From the NCBI RefSeq assembly GCF_009380215.1, contig NZ_WHUG01000010.1, positions 62,001 to 126,000 of the forward strand: 64,000 nucleotides of DNA, in the 5' to 3' direction. A model generated the notes under the pieces. That model had not been told where the DNA came from. It saw nothing but the letters and a program-made list of their open reading frames with translations, and ran no database searches. The stretch is from Rugamonas aquatica. Lineage in GTDB: Bacteria > Pseudomonadota > Gammaproteobacteria > Burkholderiales > Burkholderiaceae_D. A program made the translations under genes and the position numbers. Of this stretch, positions 46,078 through 54,071 are shown piece after piece; positions within the stretch are counted from its first letter, which is position 1; each line of letters starts with the position of its first letter.

Positions 46078-46492
46078 CAAAGCGATCAAAAGCCTGAACA
46101 TGCTGCTGGTGGAAGAGCAGACGCTGTTGCGCCGTACGGTCTCGCTGACCGCGCGTTCGCTGGGCATGGGCACCATCCATGAAGCGGCAAGCCAGGACGC
46201 GGCCGAACGGCTGCTGCGCGAGCGCAGTTTCCAGGGCGCGGTGATCTCCATCGACTGCGGCACCCTGCCCGGCTGCGAATACAACCTGACGCTGCTCGAC
46301 CGCGTCCGCCACGGCATGTACGCCAGCGATAGCACCATCCCGATCGCGGTGATGGCGGAACACGCCACCGCGGAACTGCTGAAGGATCTGCGCGACCGCA
46401 ACGTCAACCGCGTGATCCTCAAACCCTTCCGCGCCAAGGTGCTGCTGGACGCCTTCGCCAGCTTCGAGCAGGTGCATGCGCCCAAGCCCTAG
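46070..46492 (+). CDS. Divergent stand-alone receiver-domain protein
   Basis: 140 aa with the fold of a response-regulator receiver. The acidic pair is Glu15-Glu16 (VEEQ), the phospho-acceptor candidate is Asp62 (SIDCGTLPG) and Lys118 is in LKPF, but the Thr/Ser switch residue is Ala96. It has no output domain. Overlaps the GAF gene at its start and the convergent rubredoxin reductase gene at its end (4 bp). Phosphorylation may be weak or absent. Confidence 0.7.
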   Translation: MPDKAIKSLNMLLVEEQTLLRRTVSLTARSLGMGTIHEAASQDAAERLLRERSFQGAVISIDCGTLPGCEYNLTLLDRVRHGMYASDSTIPIAVMAEHATAELLKDLRDRNVNRVILKPFRAKVLLDAFASFEQVHAPKP

Positions 46493-47643
46493 TCACTCTG
46501 CATTTCGTGCACCAGCGCCGCCTTGCCTTTGATCGCCTCGCTCCCCATCAGTGAAAACCCTGTCGTGCGGCCGCTATCGCGGTCGCGGCAGATTGCGCGC
46601 ACGGCCAGAGGCTGCGCGGCCTCCAGCGTCCACTGCCCCTGACGGCTGTCCTGCGGCACCGCCACCACGGTGGGGATGGCCGGCGTCTTGACGCTGATCG
46701 GCATGACGGGAAACTCCACCGGTGTCGGCGTGCCACTGAGCGTGCGCGCCAACGCCCGCGCCGCGTGCATGATCGGCAGCACATAGGGCTGCACACGGCC
46801 CTCGATCGACGCGCAGTCGCCCAGCGCATACACGTTTGCAGCGCTGGTGCGGCACAGCGCATCGGTGCGGATGCCGAGGTCAGTCGCGATATCCGCCGCC
46901 ACCGCCAACTCCGTGCGGGGCATCAGGCCGATGGCCGACAACACCAGGTCCGCTTCGATCAAGCCGCCGTCCTCCAGCATCACCTGATATCCTTCGGTCC
47001 GCAGTTCCACCGACACCGCCGTGCGTCCCAGATGGAAGCGCACGCCGTGCCTGCGCAAGCCGTCGGCAAAGACAGCGCCGACTTCCGCCGGCACCAGCCT
47101 TGACAACGGCGTGCCGGCCGGATCGATGACCGACACCTCGTACCCCGCCAGCGCCAGGTCGTTGGCGAATTCGCAGCCGATCAGGCCCGCGCCGAGTATC
47201 ACCACCTTGCGGCTGCCTTCCAGCGCATCGCGAAACCGCGCATAGTCGCGCAGGTCGTTGACCGACATGATGCCGGCCGCGCCGGTGCCGGCCAATGCCG
47301 TCCGGCGCGGCTCAGCGCCCAGCGCCAGCACCAGCTGGCTGTAACGCCGCCGTTCGCCGCACACCGAAATCGCGACTTCGTTCTGCAAGGGATGAATCGA
47401 CGCGATCGCGCGATTGGTCAAGATCGTGGCGTCGAGCTGCTTTTCCATCGACAGGGCGTCGAAATTGGCCAATACGCCGGCGGATTTTTTCATCGCCAGC
47501 GCGTTCGACAGCATGGGCTTCGAATAGGCGCTGCCGTCGTCCTGCGTGATGAACAGTAGCGGCGTGGTGCTGTCATATTTTCTGAATTCCCGCGCCACGG
47601 TGTAGCCGGCCAGTCCTGTGCCGAGAATGATAATTGGATCCAT
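46489..47643 (-). CDS. Rubredoxin-NAD+ reductase (FAD-dependent)
   Basis: A 384-aa pyridine nucleotide-disulfide oxidoreductase-fold enzyme. FAD motif GTGLAGYTVAREF (residues 7-19), NAD motif ILGAGLIGCEFAND and the second FAD contact NVYALGDCAS are present; there is no redox-active CxxxxC, as expected for rubredoxin reductases. It starts 17 bp after the rubredoxin stop. Inferred role: passes NADH electrons to the rubredoxin encoded next to it. Confidence 0.87.
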   Translation of the reverse strand: MDPIIILGTGLAGYTVAREFRKYDSTTPLLFITQDDGSAYSKPMLSNALAMKKSAGVLANFDALSMEKQLDATILTNRAIASIHPLQNEVAISVCGERRRYSQLVLALGAEPRRTALAGTGAAGIMSVNDLRDYARFRDALEGSRKVVILGAGLIGCEFANDLALAGYEVSVIDPAGTPLSRLVPAEVGAVFADGLRRHGVRFHLGRTAVSVELRTEGYQVMLEDGGLIEADLVLSAIGLMPRTELAVAADIATDLGIRTDALCRTSAANVYALGDCASIEGRVQPYVLPIMHAARALARTLSGTPTPVEFPVMPISVKTPAIPTVVAVPQDSRQGQWTLEAAQPLAVRAICRDRDSGRTTGFSLMGSEAIKGKAALVHEMQSD

Positions 47644-47660
47644 GGTGTTCTTTCGTAGGC

Positions 47661-47831
47661 TTAGGTGGTGACGAGCTGCATCTCAAAATCGTGCTTGCCG
47701 GTGCCGCAGTCGGGGCAGATCCAGTCGTCGGGCACGTCGTCCCAACGGGTGGCCGGCGCGATGCCCGCCTCCGGCAAACCGGCTGCCTCGTCGTAGCGAA
47801 AACCGCAGATGATGCATTCAAAAACGCGCAT
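47661..47831 (-). CDS. Rubredoxin
   Basis: A complete 56-aa rubredoxin, below common length cut-offs. Iron ligands are Cys6, Cys9, Cys39 and Cys42 (CIICGF and CPDCGT), with the aromatic and WDDVPDDW core of the family. It is a one-electron carrier. It lies between the Rieske oxygenase (12 bp upstream) and its reductase (17 bp downstream), so all three should be cotranscribed. Confidence 0.95.
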   Translation of the reverse strand: MRVFECIICGFRYDEAAGLPEAGIAPATRWDDVPDDWICPDCGTGKHDFEMQLVTT

Positions 47832-47843
47832 ATCGGTCTCCCC

Positions 47844-48893
47844 TCAATTCTGGCGCAGGCCGATTTCGGCCATGGCCACGCGGTAGGCGCCCGATGAGCG
47901 GTCGGCCAGGATGGGCGCTTCGGCTGCGCGGTCGATCGGCAGGTCTTCGGGCCGCTGCCGTTCGACGATGGCGCGGTCTTCCTCGAACACCTGCAGATTG
48001 AAATCGTAGACATCCTGCAGCGGCATATGCTGGTCGAAGTTGCGCACGATGGGCACGAACAGGCGCGTCTTGCGCGCGGAAACGGGACTGGCCGCGTTCA
48101 GTATGTGCAGCTGCCCGCCCTCCGGAAACTGCACGCGCAAACGGGCGAAGAATGGCGCATCGACCTCGAACCGCCGGCGCCAGATAAAGCCCTCCGGCGC
48201 GCGGTGCTGCAGCGCCTTGGGGAAGTTGCTGACGGTGCTGGAGTATTCGGCGATGAAGCCGCGCTGCTTGCGCGTCACCGTATATTGCGGCACCACCGGA
48301 TTGGCGCGGTCGGCGAAGCTGCCGTGGTGTATCCACGCGAAATGGGCGACGTCGATAAAGCCTTCGGTCTGGCGGCCGGCCGACGCGTTGATGTCGATCG
48401 ACGGCGGCAGGATCTGCTGGTAGCCCGCCTCGTTCCAGGCCGGGAAATCGGGCAGCGCCTCATGTCCGCCGCCCAGCGACACCCAGATCAGGCCATACGC
48501 CTCCCGGGTCGGATAGGTGAGCAGGCGCAGGCGGTCCGGAATATGGCCGTCTCCCTGCGAGGGGATGTGCTTGCAACGGCCGTCGGCGCCGTACTGCAGG
48601 CCATGGTAGGGGCAGACCAGATTGCCGTTCTCGACCCAGCCCAGGCTCAGTGGCGCGCCGCGATGGGGACAGACGTCGCGCGCCGCCACCACGCCGTCAG
48701 CGGATCGGAACAGCACCAGCTCTTCATCGAGCAGCACGGCGGCGAAAGGCCGGTCGATGGCGACGTCGCCGCCGAAGGCGACCGGGTGCCAATATTGGCT
48801 CAGCACCTGCCAATCATGCGCATCGAAAGTGCAGTGGCGCGGCAGGCATGGCGACGCCTGGAATGTGAGCGGACTGGTTGTGGCGGTACTCAA
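47844..48893 (-). CDS. Rieske non-haem iron oxygenase, oxygenase subunit
   Basis: 349 aa from TTG 48893, chosen because GGAG lies 6 bp before it; an upstream in-frame start at 48950 has no such site. The Rieske [2Fe-2S] ligands are C75, H77, C94 and H97 (CPHRG and CPYHG). The mononuclear iron ligands are in DVAHFAWIHHGSF (H184, H189), with the bridging D181. The length and single-subunit form resemble VanA-type O-demethylases and other monocomponent oxygenases. The substrate is unknown. First gene of the operon with rubredoxin. Confidence 0.9.
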   Translation of the reverse strand: MSTATTSPLTFQASPCLPRHCTFDAHDWQVLSQYWHPVAFGGDVAIDRPFAAVLLDEELVLFRSADGVVAARDVCPHRGAPLSLGWVENGNLVCPYHGLQYGADGRCKHIPSQGDGHIPDRLRLLTYPTREAYGLIWVSLGGGHEALPDFPAWNEAGYQQILPPSIDINASAGRQTEGFIDVAHFAWIHHGSFADRANPVVPQYTVTRKQRGFIAEYSSTVSNFPKALQHRAPEGFIWRRRFEVDAPFFARLRVQFPEGGQLHILNAASPVSARKTRLFVPIVRNFDQHMPLQDVYDFNLQVFEEDRAIVERQRPEDLPIDRAAEAPILADRSSGAYRVAMAEIGLRQN

Positions 48894-48995
48894 GATGATC
48901 TCCTCATTGTTGTTGGCATGCGGCCTTCGGGAGCCGCGTACAAAAAACAATATAGAAAATCGCCACAGACGCCCATGGCGCCGCGCGCATCTAGT

Positions 48996-49943
48996 CTATG
49001 CGGCATCCGGCATAGACTGCCTCGCCGCGCCGGTCAGCTCCCCCACCGCCTGCGTCACCAATGCGCGCAGCCATTTCGACTCCAGCGCGCGGTGGGTCCG
49101 CTCGTGCCAGAGCTGGTAGTAGCGCAGCGGCGGTGCGGCGATCGGCAGGGACTCCACGCGCAGCGGCAGCAGCTCCGCATAGTGGCGGGCGAAGGACATC
49201 GTGGTGGTGAAAATCAGGTCGGATTTGACCAGCACATAGGGCGCGATACCGAAATACGGCAAGGTGATGACGATGTTGCGTCGCGGGCCAGCCTTCTGCA
49301 GCGCGATATCGATGGTGCCCGGCCCGCTGCCGCTGTGGGTGGTGACGGCCAGATGTCCGGCGTGCGCATAGGCCTCCTGATCGAGCCTGCCCGGCCGCAC
49401 GGGATGACCTTCCCGCATCAGGCACACCAGCCTGTCGTCGCACAAGGGCTGCAGATGCAAATGATCGGGAGGCGTTTGCCAATTGCCGATCGCCAGATCC
49501 ACAAAGCCGCTTTCCAGTCCGCGTTCGTAGCCGCCGTCAGCCAGCAAATGGGTGAACTCCAGCTTCGCATTCGGCGCGGCGGCCTGGAAGCGCTCGACGA
49601 TGGCCGGTACGAAGAACACGTCCAGATAGTCGGGCGATGCAATGCGAAAGGTCTGGATGGCCACGCCGGGGTCGAAGCTTTGCGCAGGATGCAGGATTTC
49701 GTCGATGCCGCTCAAGACCCGCGCCACCGGCGCCATCAGCGCCAGGCCGCGAGCGGTCGGCACCATGTGGCTGCCGCTGCGCACCATCAGCGGATCGCCG
49801 GTGAGTTCACGCAAACGCCGCAGCGCCACGCTGATGGCGGGCTGCGTCTGCCCCAGCACATTGGCCGCGCGCGACACGCTGCCCTGTTCCAGCAAGGTAT
49901 GAAGAACCCGAATCAGATGGGAATCGATGATTTCTTTGGACAT
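48996..49943 (-). CDS. LysR-family regulator upstream of the Rieske operon
   Basis: A 315-aa LysR protein with helix-turn-helix at about residues 20-40 (SVSRAANVLGQTQPAISVAL) and NodD/LinR-like effector domain. It reads in the same direction as the Rieske operon with 102 bp between, unlike the usual divergent layout, so read-through or autonomous control are both possible. Nearby TATCC-N8-GGATA at 49981-49998 is a candidate operator for it. Confidence 0.85.
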   Translation of the reverse strand: MSKEIIDSHLIRVLHTLLEQGSVSRAANVLGQTQPAISVALRRLRELTGDPLMVRSGSHMVPTARGLALMAPVARVLSGIDEILHPAQSFDPGVAIQTFRIASPDYLDVFFVPAIVERFQAAAPNAKLEFTHLLADGGYERGLESGFVDLAIGNWQTPPDHLHLQPLCDDRLVCLMREGHPVRPGRLDQEAYAHAGHLAVTTHSGSGPGTIDIALQKAGPRRNIVITLPYFGIAPYVLVKSDLIFTTTMSFARHYAELLPLRVESLPIAAPPLRYYQLWHERTHRALESKWLRALVTQAVGELTGAARQSMPDAA

Positions 49944-50016
49944 GGTGATGCGAGGCTAGCAGAGTCCCGCATGCCATCGCTATCCGATTTTTTGGATACT
50001 ATCTATTGCACCCGTA

Positions 50017-50955
50017 CTAGTACATCTCCTTCGCCACTTCGCGCACGATCTTCAGCAGCAGGCTGGCGCCGGGCGACATGATGTGGCCATCCACCGTGAT
50101 GATGCCGTAGCCGTCCATGCGGCACGGCAGTTCTATCGGCAGGATGTTGAGCACATTCTGCGACTCGTAATACTTGGCGACGGCGACCGGCATCACGTTG
50201 AGCGCGTCCGTCTGCTGCAGCAGCGGTTTAATCAGCAGCATGGCGGTGGTGTCCACCACGTTGGACGGCACTTCGAGGCCGGCGCGGCGGAACATCAACT
50301 CGCAGCGGGCGCGCAGGATGCTGCCTTGCGGCGGCAGTATCCACGCCTGGCTGGCGATATCGCGCAGCGACAGGTTGCGCGCCTTTAGCAGCGGATGGCC
50401 GGGTCGCACCACCGCGCACGCCGGCTCGTCGCCCAGCTCCTCGTAGCTCAAGCCCTCCGCGCTCTGTCGCTCGGGGATGCGGCCGATCATGAAGTCCAGA
50501 CGGCCGCGCTGCAACTGCTCCAGCAGGATGTTGGACTGCTCCATCTCCACGCCGATGCGCAGCTTTGGCGCCTGCACCTTGGTGCGCGTGATCGCCTGCG
50601 GCAGCAGCGCGATCCCCGGCGTCATGATGGTGCCGATGTCCACCTGCCCGGACAGGCCGGCCTTGATGGCGACGATGTCCTCGTGCGCCAGCGAGAGGCT
50701 GGTCAGCGCCATGCGGGCGTGGCGTATCATGGTCTCGCCGTAGATGGTCGGCTCCATGCCGCGCGGCAGACGGTCGAACAGCTGCACGCCCAGCATCTCC
50801 TCCAGGTCTTTCAGCTGCTTGGAGGCGGCCGGCTGCGTCATGTGCAGCTCTTCCGAGGCACGGTGGATATTGCGTTGTTCGTCGAGCGCGATCAGCAGCA
50901 GCAGCTGGCGCGTCTTCAGACGCGCGCGCAAGAACCAGTTCGGGTTAGTTTCCAT
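50017..50955 (-). CDS. LysR-family regulator, GbpR-like
   Basis: A 312-aa LysR protein resembling GbpR, the regulator of sugar-binding proteins in Agrobacterium and Azospirillum: RLKTRQLLLLIALDEQRNIHRA and MTQPAASKQLKDLE mark the DNA-binding region. It ends the arabinan operon read leftwards (57 bp after the GH43 stop). Inference: it senses L-arabinose or a galactose-like sugar and controls the locus. The upstream gap carries an inverted repeat. Confidence 0.83.
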   Translation of the reverse strand: METNPNWFLRARLKTRQLLLLIALDEQRNIHRASEELHMTQPAASKQLKDLEEMLGVQLFDRLPRGMEPTIYGETMIRHARMALTSLSLAHEDIVAIKAGLSGQVDIGTIMTPGIALLPQAITRTKVQAPKLRIGVEMEQSNILLEQLQRGRLDFMIGRIPERQSAEGLSYEELGDEPACAVVRPGHPLLKARNLSLRDIASQAWILPPQGSILRARCELMFRRAGLEVPSNVVDTTAMLLIKPLLQQTDALNVMPVAVAKYYESQNVLNILPIELPCRMDGYGIITVDGHIMSPGASLLLKIVREVAKEMY

Positions 50956-50974
50956 GGAAAAATGATATCACAAT

Positions 50975-50999
50975 CGGTATTGATATTGATGGCATACCG
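50975..50999. promoter_or_regulatory. Inverted repeat CGGTAT-N13-ATACCG upstream of the GbpR-like gene
   Basis: Perfect 6-bp arms spaced 13 bp apart, 20 bp before the LysR start codon, flanked by two copies of GATATCAC (50964-50971 and 51008-51015). The second copy crosses the end of the GH43 gene. The layout suits a LysR-type site and autoregulation; it is not proven. Confidence 0.45.
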
Positions 51000-51011
51000 A
51001 CTGTTGCGATA

Positions 51012-51974
51012 TCACTTGCATGCAGCGGAAGGATTGGCGGCGGGGCCTTCCCTGGTTTGTTTGATGAACGGGATGGTGCCGTCGGCGTTGTACTGGAACT
51101 CCTCCACCGCGACCGAACGGCGGTACTCGCTGCCGCCCGGCAGTTTGGCATTGTGGTAGAAGATGTAGGACTTGCCGTTGAAATCGATGATGGCCTGGTG
51201 GATGGTCTTGACCTTGGCGTTCTTCGACATGATCACGCCGCGATAGTGCCATGGGCCGGTCGCGCTTGGGCCGGTCATGTACGCCGTCTCTTCCGGGAAG
51301 TTGCGGGAATAGGATAAATAGTATGTACCGTTATGCTTGTGCAGGTAGGAGGCCTCGGTGAACATGTCCATGCCGACGGTCTGGATCGGGCCATCGAATT
51401 CGATCATGTTCGGTTTCAGCTTGGCGTACTTCAGCACCGTGTTGCCCCAGTAGAGATAGGCCTGGCCGTCATCATCCTGGAACACGGCGGGGTCGATGTC
51501 GTCCCAGGCGATCGGCGATTGCAGTGTCATGTCGTTCGTCACCAGCGCCGAGCCGCGCGCATCGACGAAGGGGCCGGTCGGGCTGTCGGAGACGGCGACG
51601 CCGATGGCGTGACCGGGAATCGTCGCGTGATCGACGGTCGAATAGAAGTAGTACTTGCCATCGCGCTTGGTGATGTCGGCGGCCCAGGCGTGGCCGCGCG
51701 CCCACTTGAAGGTGGAGGCCTGCACTGGCGAACCGCGGTCGGTCCAGTTCTTCATATCGCAGCTGGTGTAGACGCGCCATTCGTTGAGCACATAGTCCGG
51801 GCTTTTCGGCGTAGCTTCGTCGTGGCCGACGTAAAGATAGACGGTGCCGTTTTCCACATAGGCCGACGGATCGGCGGTGAACAGCTTGGTGAACAGCGGG
51901 TTGGCCGCCTGCGCGGCGCCCATCGCCAGGCCTGCCAGCGCGACGGCGGCGAATGTAGTCAGTTTGTTTTTCAA
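51012..51974 (-). CDS. Secreted glycoside hydrolase family 43 enzyme
   Basis: A 320-aa single-domain GH43 five-bladed propeller protein with signal peptide (residues 1-23, AAQA). Likely catalytic residues are base Asp35 (TADPSAY), pKa modulator Asp161 (DIDPAVF) and acid Glu207 (DMFTEASYL). Likely activities are alpha-L-arabinofuranosidase, arabinanase or xylosidase. It lies 19 bp after the yjfF-like permease stop, at the end of the import operon. Confidence 0.88.
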   Translation of the reverse strand: MKNKLTTFAAVALAGLAMGAAQAANPLFTKLFTADPSAYVENGTVYLYVGHDEATPKSPDYVLNEWRVYTSCDMKNWTDRGSPVQASTFKWARGHAWAADITKRDGKYYFYSTVDHATIPGHAIGVAVSDSPTGPFVDARGSALVTNDMTLQSPIAWDDIDPAVFQDDDGQAYLYWGNTVLKYAKLKPNMIEFDGPIQTVGMDMFTEASYLHKHNGTYYLSYSRNFPEETAYMTGPSATGPWHYRGVIMSKNAKVKTIHQAIIDFNGKSYIFYHNAKLPGGSEYRRSVAVEEFQYNADGTIPFIKQTREGPAANPSAACK

Positions 51975-51993
51975 AGGTCTCTCCAGTTATTTT

Positions 51994-52983
51994 TTATGTT
52001 TTGCGCCCAGCGCCCAACGCCATGAGCCGCTGCACCACGCAGAAGACGAACAACAGGCCGCCGATCACGATCCTGGTCCACCATGAACTGAGGGTGCCGT
52101 CGAAGGCGATCAATGTCTGTATGGTGCCCAGCACCAGCACGCCGGACAGCGAACCTGCCACGTAACCGTAGCCGCCGCTGAGCAGCGTACCGCCTATGAC
52201 CACCGCAGCTATCGCGTCCAGCTCCGTCCCTTGCGCATGCAGGCCGTAGCCGGACAACATGTAGAACGAGAACAGCACACCGGCCAGCGCCGCGCAGAAG
52301 CCGCTGAAGGCATAGATCAGCACTTTGGTGCGCCCTACCCTCAGCCCCATCATCAACGCCGACTGTTCGCTGCCGCCGACCGCGTAGATGGCGCGGCCGA
52401 ACGGCGTACAGTGCGCGACGTAGACGGCGGCGGCCAGCGTCAGCAAGGCGATCAGCGCGCCAGGCGAGATAAAGCCGCCCAGCACCGGCAACTGCGTCTG
52501 CGACATGGCGACGTACAGCGGATCGTCGATGGTGATCGAGTTAATGCTGATCAGGTAGCACAGGCCGCGCGCCAGGAACATGCCGGCCAGCGTGACGATG
52601 AACGGTTGCAGCTTGAAGTAATGGATCATCGCGCCCATGGCCGCGCCGAAGCCCGCGCCCAGCGCCAGCGCGATGGCGATCACCAGCAGCGGCGGCAGGT
52701 GCCAGCTTTGCAGCAGCCAGGCGGAGATCATCGTGGTCAGCGCCAGCACCGAGCCCACCGACAGGTCGATGCCGCCGGACAGGATGACGAAGCTCATGCC
52801 GACTGCGATCACCAGCAGGAAGGCGTTGTCGATCAGGAGATTGAACAGCACCTGCAATGACAGGAAGCCGGGATAGGCAACGCCGCCAGCCGCCAGCAGC
52901 ACGGCCAGCAGCACCACCGTCACCAGCGACGTGAAATACGGCGACGCCATCCAGGCCCGCCCGCGAAGTATCATGCTGCTCAT
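51994..52983 (-). CDS. yjfF: Sugar ABC transporter permease, YjfF-like
   Basis: A 329-aa RbsC/YjfF-type permease with about eight to ten segments. The family segment VILSGGIDLSVGSVLALTT is visible. ATG 52983 overlaps the ytfT stop (ATGA); an upstream in-frame start lies inside ytfT. YjfF and YtfT form a heteromeric channel for galactofuranose in E. coli; here the neighbours imply arabinofuranose or arabinose. Confidence 0.88.
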   Translation of the reverse strand: MSSMILRGRAWMASPYFTSLVTVVLLAVLLAAGGVAYPGFLSLQVLFNLLIDNAFLLVIAVGMSFVILSGGIDLSVGSVLALTTMISAWLLQSWHLPPLLVIAIALALGAGFGAAMGAMIHYFKLQPFIVTLAGMFLARGLCYLISINSITIDDPLYVAMSQTQLPVLGGFISPGALIALLTLAAAVYVAHCTPFGRAIYAVGGSEQSALMMGLRVGRTKVLIYAFSGFCAALAGVLFSFYMLSGYGLHAQGTELDAIAAVVIGGTLLSGGYGYVAGSLSGVLVLGTIQTLIAFDGTLSSWWTRIVIGGLLFVFCVVQRLMALGAGRKT

Positions 52984-54071
52984 GCCGCGCCACCTTGTGT
53001 TTTGGCGCGCAGGGCACGCCACATGTTCTTGAATTCCGCCGACTGCGACAGGCAGACCAGGAAGACCACCACGGACTTGACGACCATGTTGACTTCCGGC
53101 GGCAAGCCGAGGGAGTAGATGGTGTAGGTCAGCGTCTGGATAATCAACGCGCCGATAACGCTGCCCGCCAGACTGAATTTTCCGCCGGCCAGCGAGGTGC
53201 CGCCGAGCGTGACGGCGAGAATGGCGTCCAGCTCCAGCAGCAGGCCGGCGTTGTTGGCGTCCGCGCTCTTGATGTTCGCGCTGACCATCAGCCCCGCCAG
53301 GCCGGCGCAGGCGCTGCAGAATACGTAGACGAAGAAGATCAGCACCGCTGTCTTCAAGCCCGCCAGCCGCGCGGCCACGGGGTTGATGCCTACCGCCTGG
53401 ATGAACAGGCCCAGCGCCGTCTTGCGCATCAACAGCGCGGTAGCCAGGAACACGGCGCCGACGATGTAGAGCGAGAACGGCAGGCCGAAAAGGTAGCCGC
53501 TGCCCAGGAAGAAGAACGGCGTGTAGTAGACGGTGAGGATCTGGCCGTCGGTGAACAGTTGGGCCAGGCCGCGCCCCGCCACCATCAGGATCAGCGTGGC
53601 GACGATGGGTTGCAGCCCGAGGCCGGCGGCCAGCAGGCCGTTCCAGGCGCCGCACAGCAGCGCCGCGCCCATCGCTGCGCACAAGGCCAGGGCCATCGGC
53701 GTGTTGGCAGCGGAGGCGCCACCGATGAGCATCGCGGCGACGGTGCCGCTGATGGCCACCACCGCACCAACCGAGATGTCGATGCCGCGCGTGGCGATCA
53801 CCAGCGTCATGCCGAGGGCGGCCAGCACCAGCGGCGCGGCGCGATTGGCGATGTCGATCAGACTGCCGTACAGGTGGCCGTCCTTGATCTCAAGGTGGAA
53901 GAAGCCGGGGACCAGCAGCAGGTCAACCAGCAATAGCAGGACCAGCGCCGCCAGCGGGCGGAATAAGGGATGGCGCACAAACATGGATGCAGTCGATGGT
54001 GAGGTGGGGCCGGCGCCACGCGTGGCAGCAGCGGTGCGCGGCATGGCGTTTTCCTTGAGTGGGCTATTCAT
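52980..54071 (-). CDS. ytfT: Sugar ABC transporter permease, YtfT-like
   Basis: A 363-aa permease of the same family, hallmarked by VIATRGIDISVGAVVAISG. The N-terminus carries about 30 non-membrane residues rich in Thr, Ala, Pro. It overlaps ytfR by 8 bp. It pairs with the YjfF-like permease. A start at 54044 (MPRTAAA) is also possible and would remove nine residues. Confidence 0.88.
   Translation of the reverse strand: MNSPLKENAMPRTAAATRGAGPTSPSTASMFVRHPLFRPLAALVLLLLVDLLLVPGFFHLEIKDGHLYGSLIDIANRAAPLVLAALGMTLVIATRGIDISVGAVVAISGTVAAMLIGGASAANTPMALALCAAMGAALLCGAWNGLLAAGLGLQPIVATLILMVAGRGLAQLFTDGQILTVYYTPFFFLGSGYLFGLPFSLYIVGAVFLATALLMRKTALGLFIQAVGINPVAARLAGLKTAVLIFFVYVFCSACAGLAGLMVSANIKSADANNAGLLLELDAILAVTLGGTSLAGGKFSLAGSVIGALIIQTLTYTIYSLGLPPEVNMVVKSVVVFLVCLSQSAEFKNMWRALRAKTQGGAA

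Noticed and set aside
48027..50081. 684-aa plus-strand frame across the Rieske and LysR genes
   Set aside because: It crosses two well-supported minus-strand genes and an intergenic region, with no recognisable domain.
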